Positions 4,481-5,026 of a DNA stretch of 5,026 nucleotides are shown piece after piece. The notes beneath the pieces were generated by a model, which was not told where the DNA came from, ran no database searches, and saw nothing but the letters and a program-made list of their open reading frames with translations. This DNA comes from an uncultured Methanomicrobiales archaeon (GTDB lineage: Archaea > Thermoplasmatota > Thermoplasmata > Methanomassiliicoccales > Methanomethylophilaceae): positions 1 through 5,026 of the forward strand of contig CALAVG010000062.1 of NCBI GenBank assembly GCA_937892275.1. The letters run 5' to 3'. Both the position numbers and the translations under genes were made by a program. The first letter of the stretch is position 1, and the number at the start of each line of letters is the position of its first letter.

Positions 4481-4992
4481 CCCTTCTCCTCCTTCTCATT
4501 GTCCTCCCAATTGCCGGTGAGCTGTGCGTAGGCGTTGTCGACCAATAGCTGCTTGGCCTCCACGACCTTCTCCGCGAACTTGGCGGCCTCCGACTGCCAA
4601 CCGAACGCCTGCCTCGCATCGGCGAGGCCCTGCTTGGCTTGGAACAGGTCTTCCAGCCTGTCACGGTATATCTTCAGCGACACCACGTCCACCGCATGGA
4701 TCTCCGTGCCGTCGGGCACCACGGTGAGCACGAACTCCCTGGCCGATGCCCCCTCGGGCACCATGTCTTCCACAATGGTCTCCTTGACGACGTCCAGGGG
4801 TATCACCATGCTCGCGATCTCCGTGCCATCGTCCTCATCGCCTTCGACGACCTCCTGGGAGATGTGCATCAGCCCCTTGGAGATATAGGCGTGGAACCAC
4901 ACATCTCCGTTCATGTACTTGCCCCAGCTGCGGGTCTTCTTCGCCCTGTATTCTTCAGTTTTCCTATTGTATCCTCTTCCGAACATTTTCAT
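4477..4992 (-). CDS. Unknown viral protein (171 aa)
   Basis: I do not recognise a family. Residues 1-26 are strongly basic and aromatic (MFGRGYNRKTEEYRAKKTRSWGK begins it). Residues 27-106 alternate like a beta domain with acidic loops (GDEDDG, 51-56). Residues 108-160 look like one long amphipathic or coiled-coil helix (RLEDLFQAKQGL ... EAKQLLVDNAYAQL). The acidic end (EDNEKEEKG) is partly encoded by the next gene's ribosome-binding site. Its place at the head of the zinc-protein operon suggests an early or accessory protein, perhaps oligomeric. The ATG at 4992 shares ATGA with the stop of the gene before it. An ATG at 4986 has a better-spaced AGAGGG (4998-4993, six bases) and would remove two residues. 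The frame is also open to the window edge, so a longer protein cannot be excluded. Confidence 0.6.
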   Translation of the reverse strand: MKMFGRGYNRKTEEYRAKKTRSWGKYMNGDVWFHAYISKGLMHISQEVVEGDEDDGTEIASMVIPLDVVKETIVEDMVPEGASAREFVLTVVPDGTEIHAVDVVSLKIYRDRLEDLFQAKQGLADARQAFGWQSEAAKFAEKVVEAKQLLVDNAYAQLTGNWEDNEKEEKG

Positions 4993-5026
4993 CCCTCTGC
5001 TTCCTTCATCAATCCCCTGTCCTTCA
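4989..5026 (-). CDS. 3' end of an upstream gene, cut by the window edge
   Basis: On the minus strand a frame entering from the right edge reads KDRGLMKEAEG and stops at TGA (4991-4989), overlapping the ATG at 4992 as ATGA. The purine-rich sequence and the overlap match the other junctions of this operon, so it is probably the end of the preceding gene. Eleven codons are too few for a firm call. Confidence 0.35.
   Translation of the reverse strand, partial: KDRGLMKEAEG

Noticed and set aside
4524..4888. Two plus-strand frames opposite the 171-residue gene
   Set aside because: Ser/Thr/Pro- and Arg/Pro-rich antisense shadows with no promoter or ribosome-binding site.

Overview
The window looks like part of an archaeal head-tailed virus or provirus (Caudoviricetes-like), probably from Thermoplasmata such as a Methanomassiliicoccales methanogen. 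Three things support this. First, three promoters have archaeal TATA-like boxes about 26 bases upstream of a start; two of them give leaderless or nearly leaderless starts. Second, AGG/AGA arginine and ATA isoleucine codons are common. Third, the genes are virion-type (prohead protease, fibre-like proteins) or small zinc-ribbon and HNH-like genes typical of viral accessory regions. The host assignment is inference; no marker gene is present.

Left part (1-2146), virion-surface-like region. The first codons of a minus-strand gene (MII, then an incomplete codon) lie at the left edge. Next is a GC-rich hairpin, then a minus-strand fibre-like gene (42-818). A divergent promoter region leads to a plus-strand gene for a 67-residue zinc finger (998-1201). 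Two terminator hairpins face each other at 1207-1336. A low-GC, tyrosine-rich surface-type gene (1337-2098, minus) follows. It starts with the same 15 bases as the gene at the left edge.

Centre (2113-3151). One compact TATA element serves two divergent genes. The plus-strand one encodes a ChaB-domain/XkdF-like prohead protease of 334 residues. It stands alone: no portal or capsid gene follows on its strand.

Right part (3117-5026), a minus-strand operon read right to left. It holds the tail end of an unknown gene, a 171-residue unknown protein, a 27-residue acidic microprotein, a Lar-like zinc-ribbon protein, two further small cysteine-rich proteins, and an HNH-like/AP2-type viral DNA-binding protein split by an apparent one-base insertion. 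Nearly all junctions are ATGA or GTGA overlaps, so translation is probably coupled. The 56-residue and 27-residue genes are short but well supported by ribosome-binding sites and overlaps. The operon runs into the 3' end of the protease gene from the other side, overlapping it by 35 bases.

No tRNA, rRNA, CRISPR array, insertion sequence, integrase or replication origin is visible.
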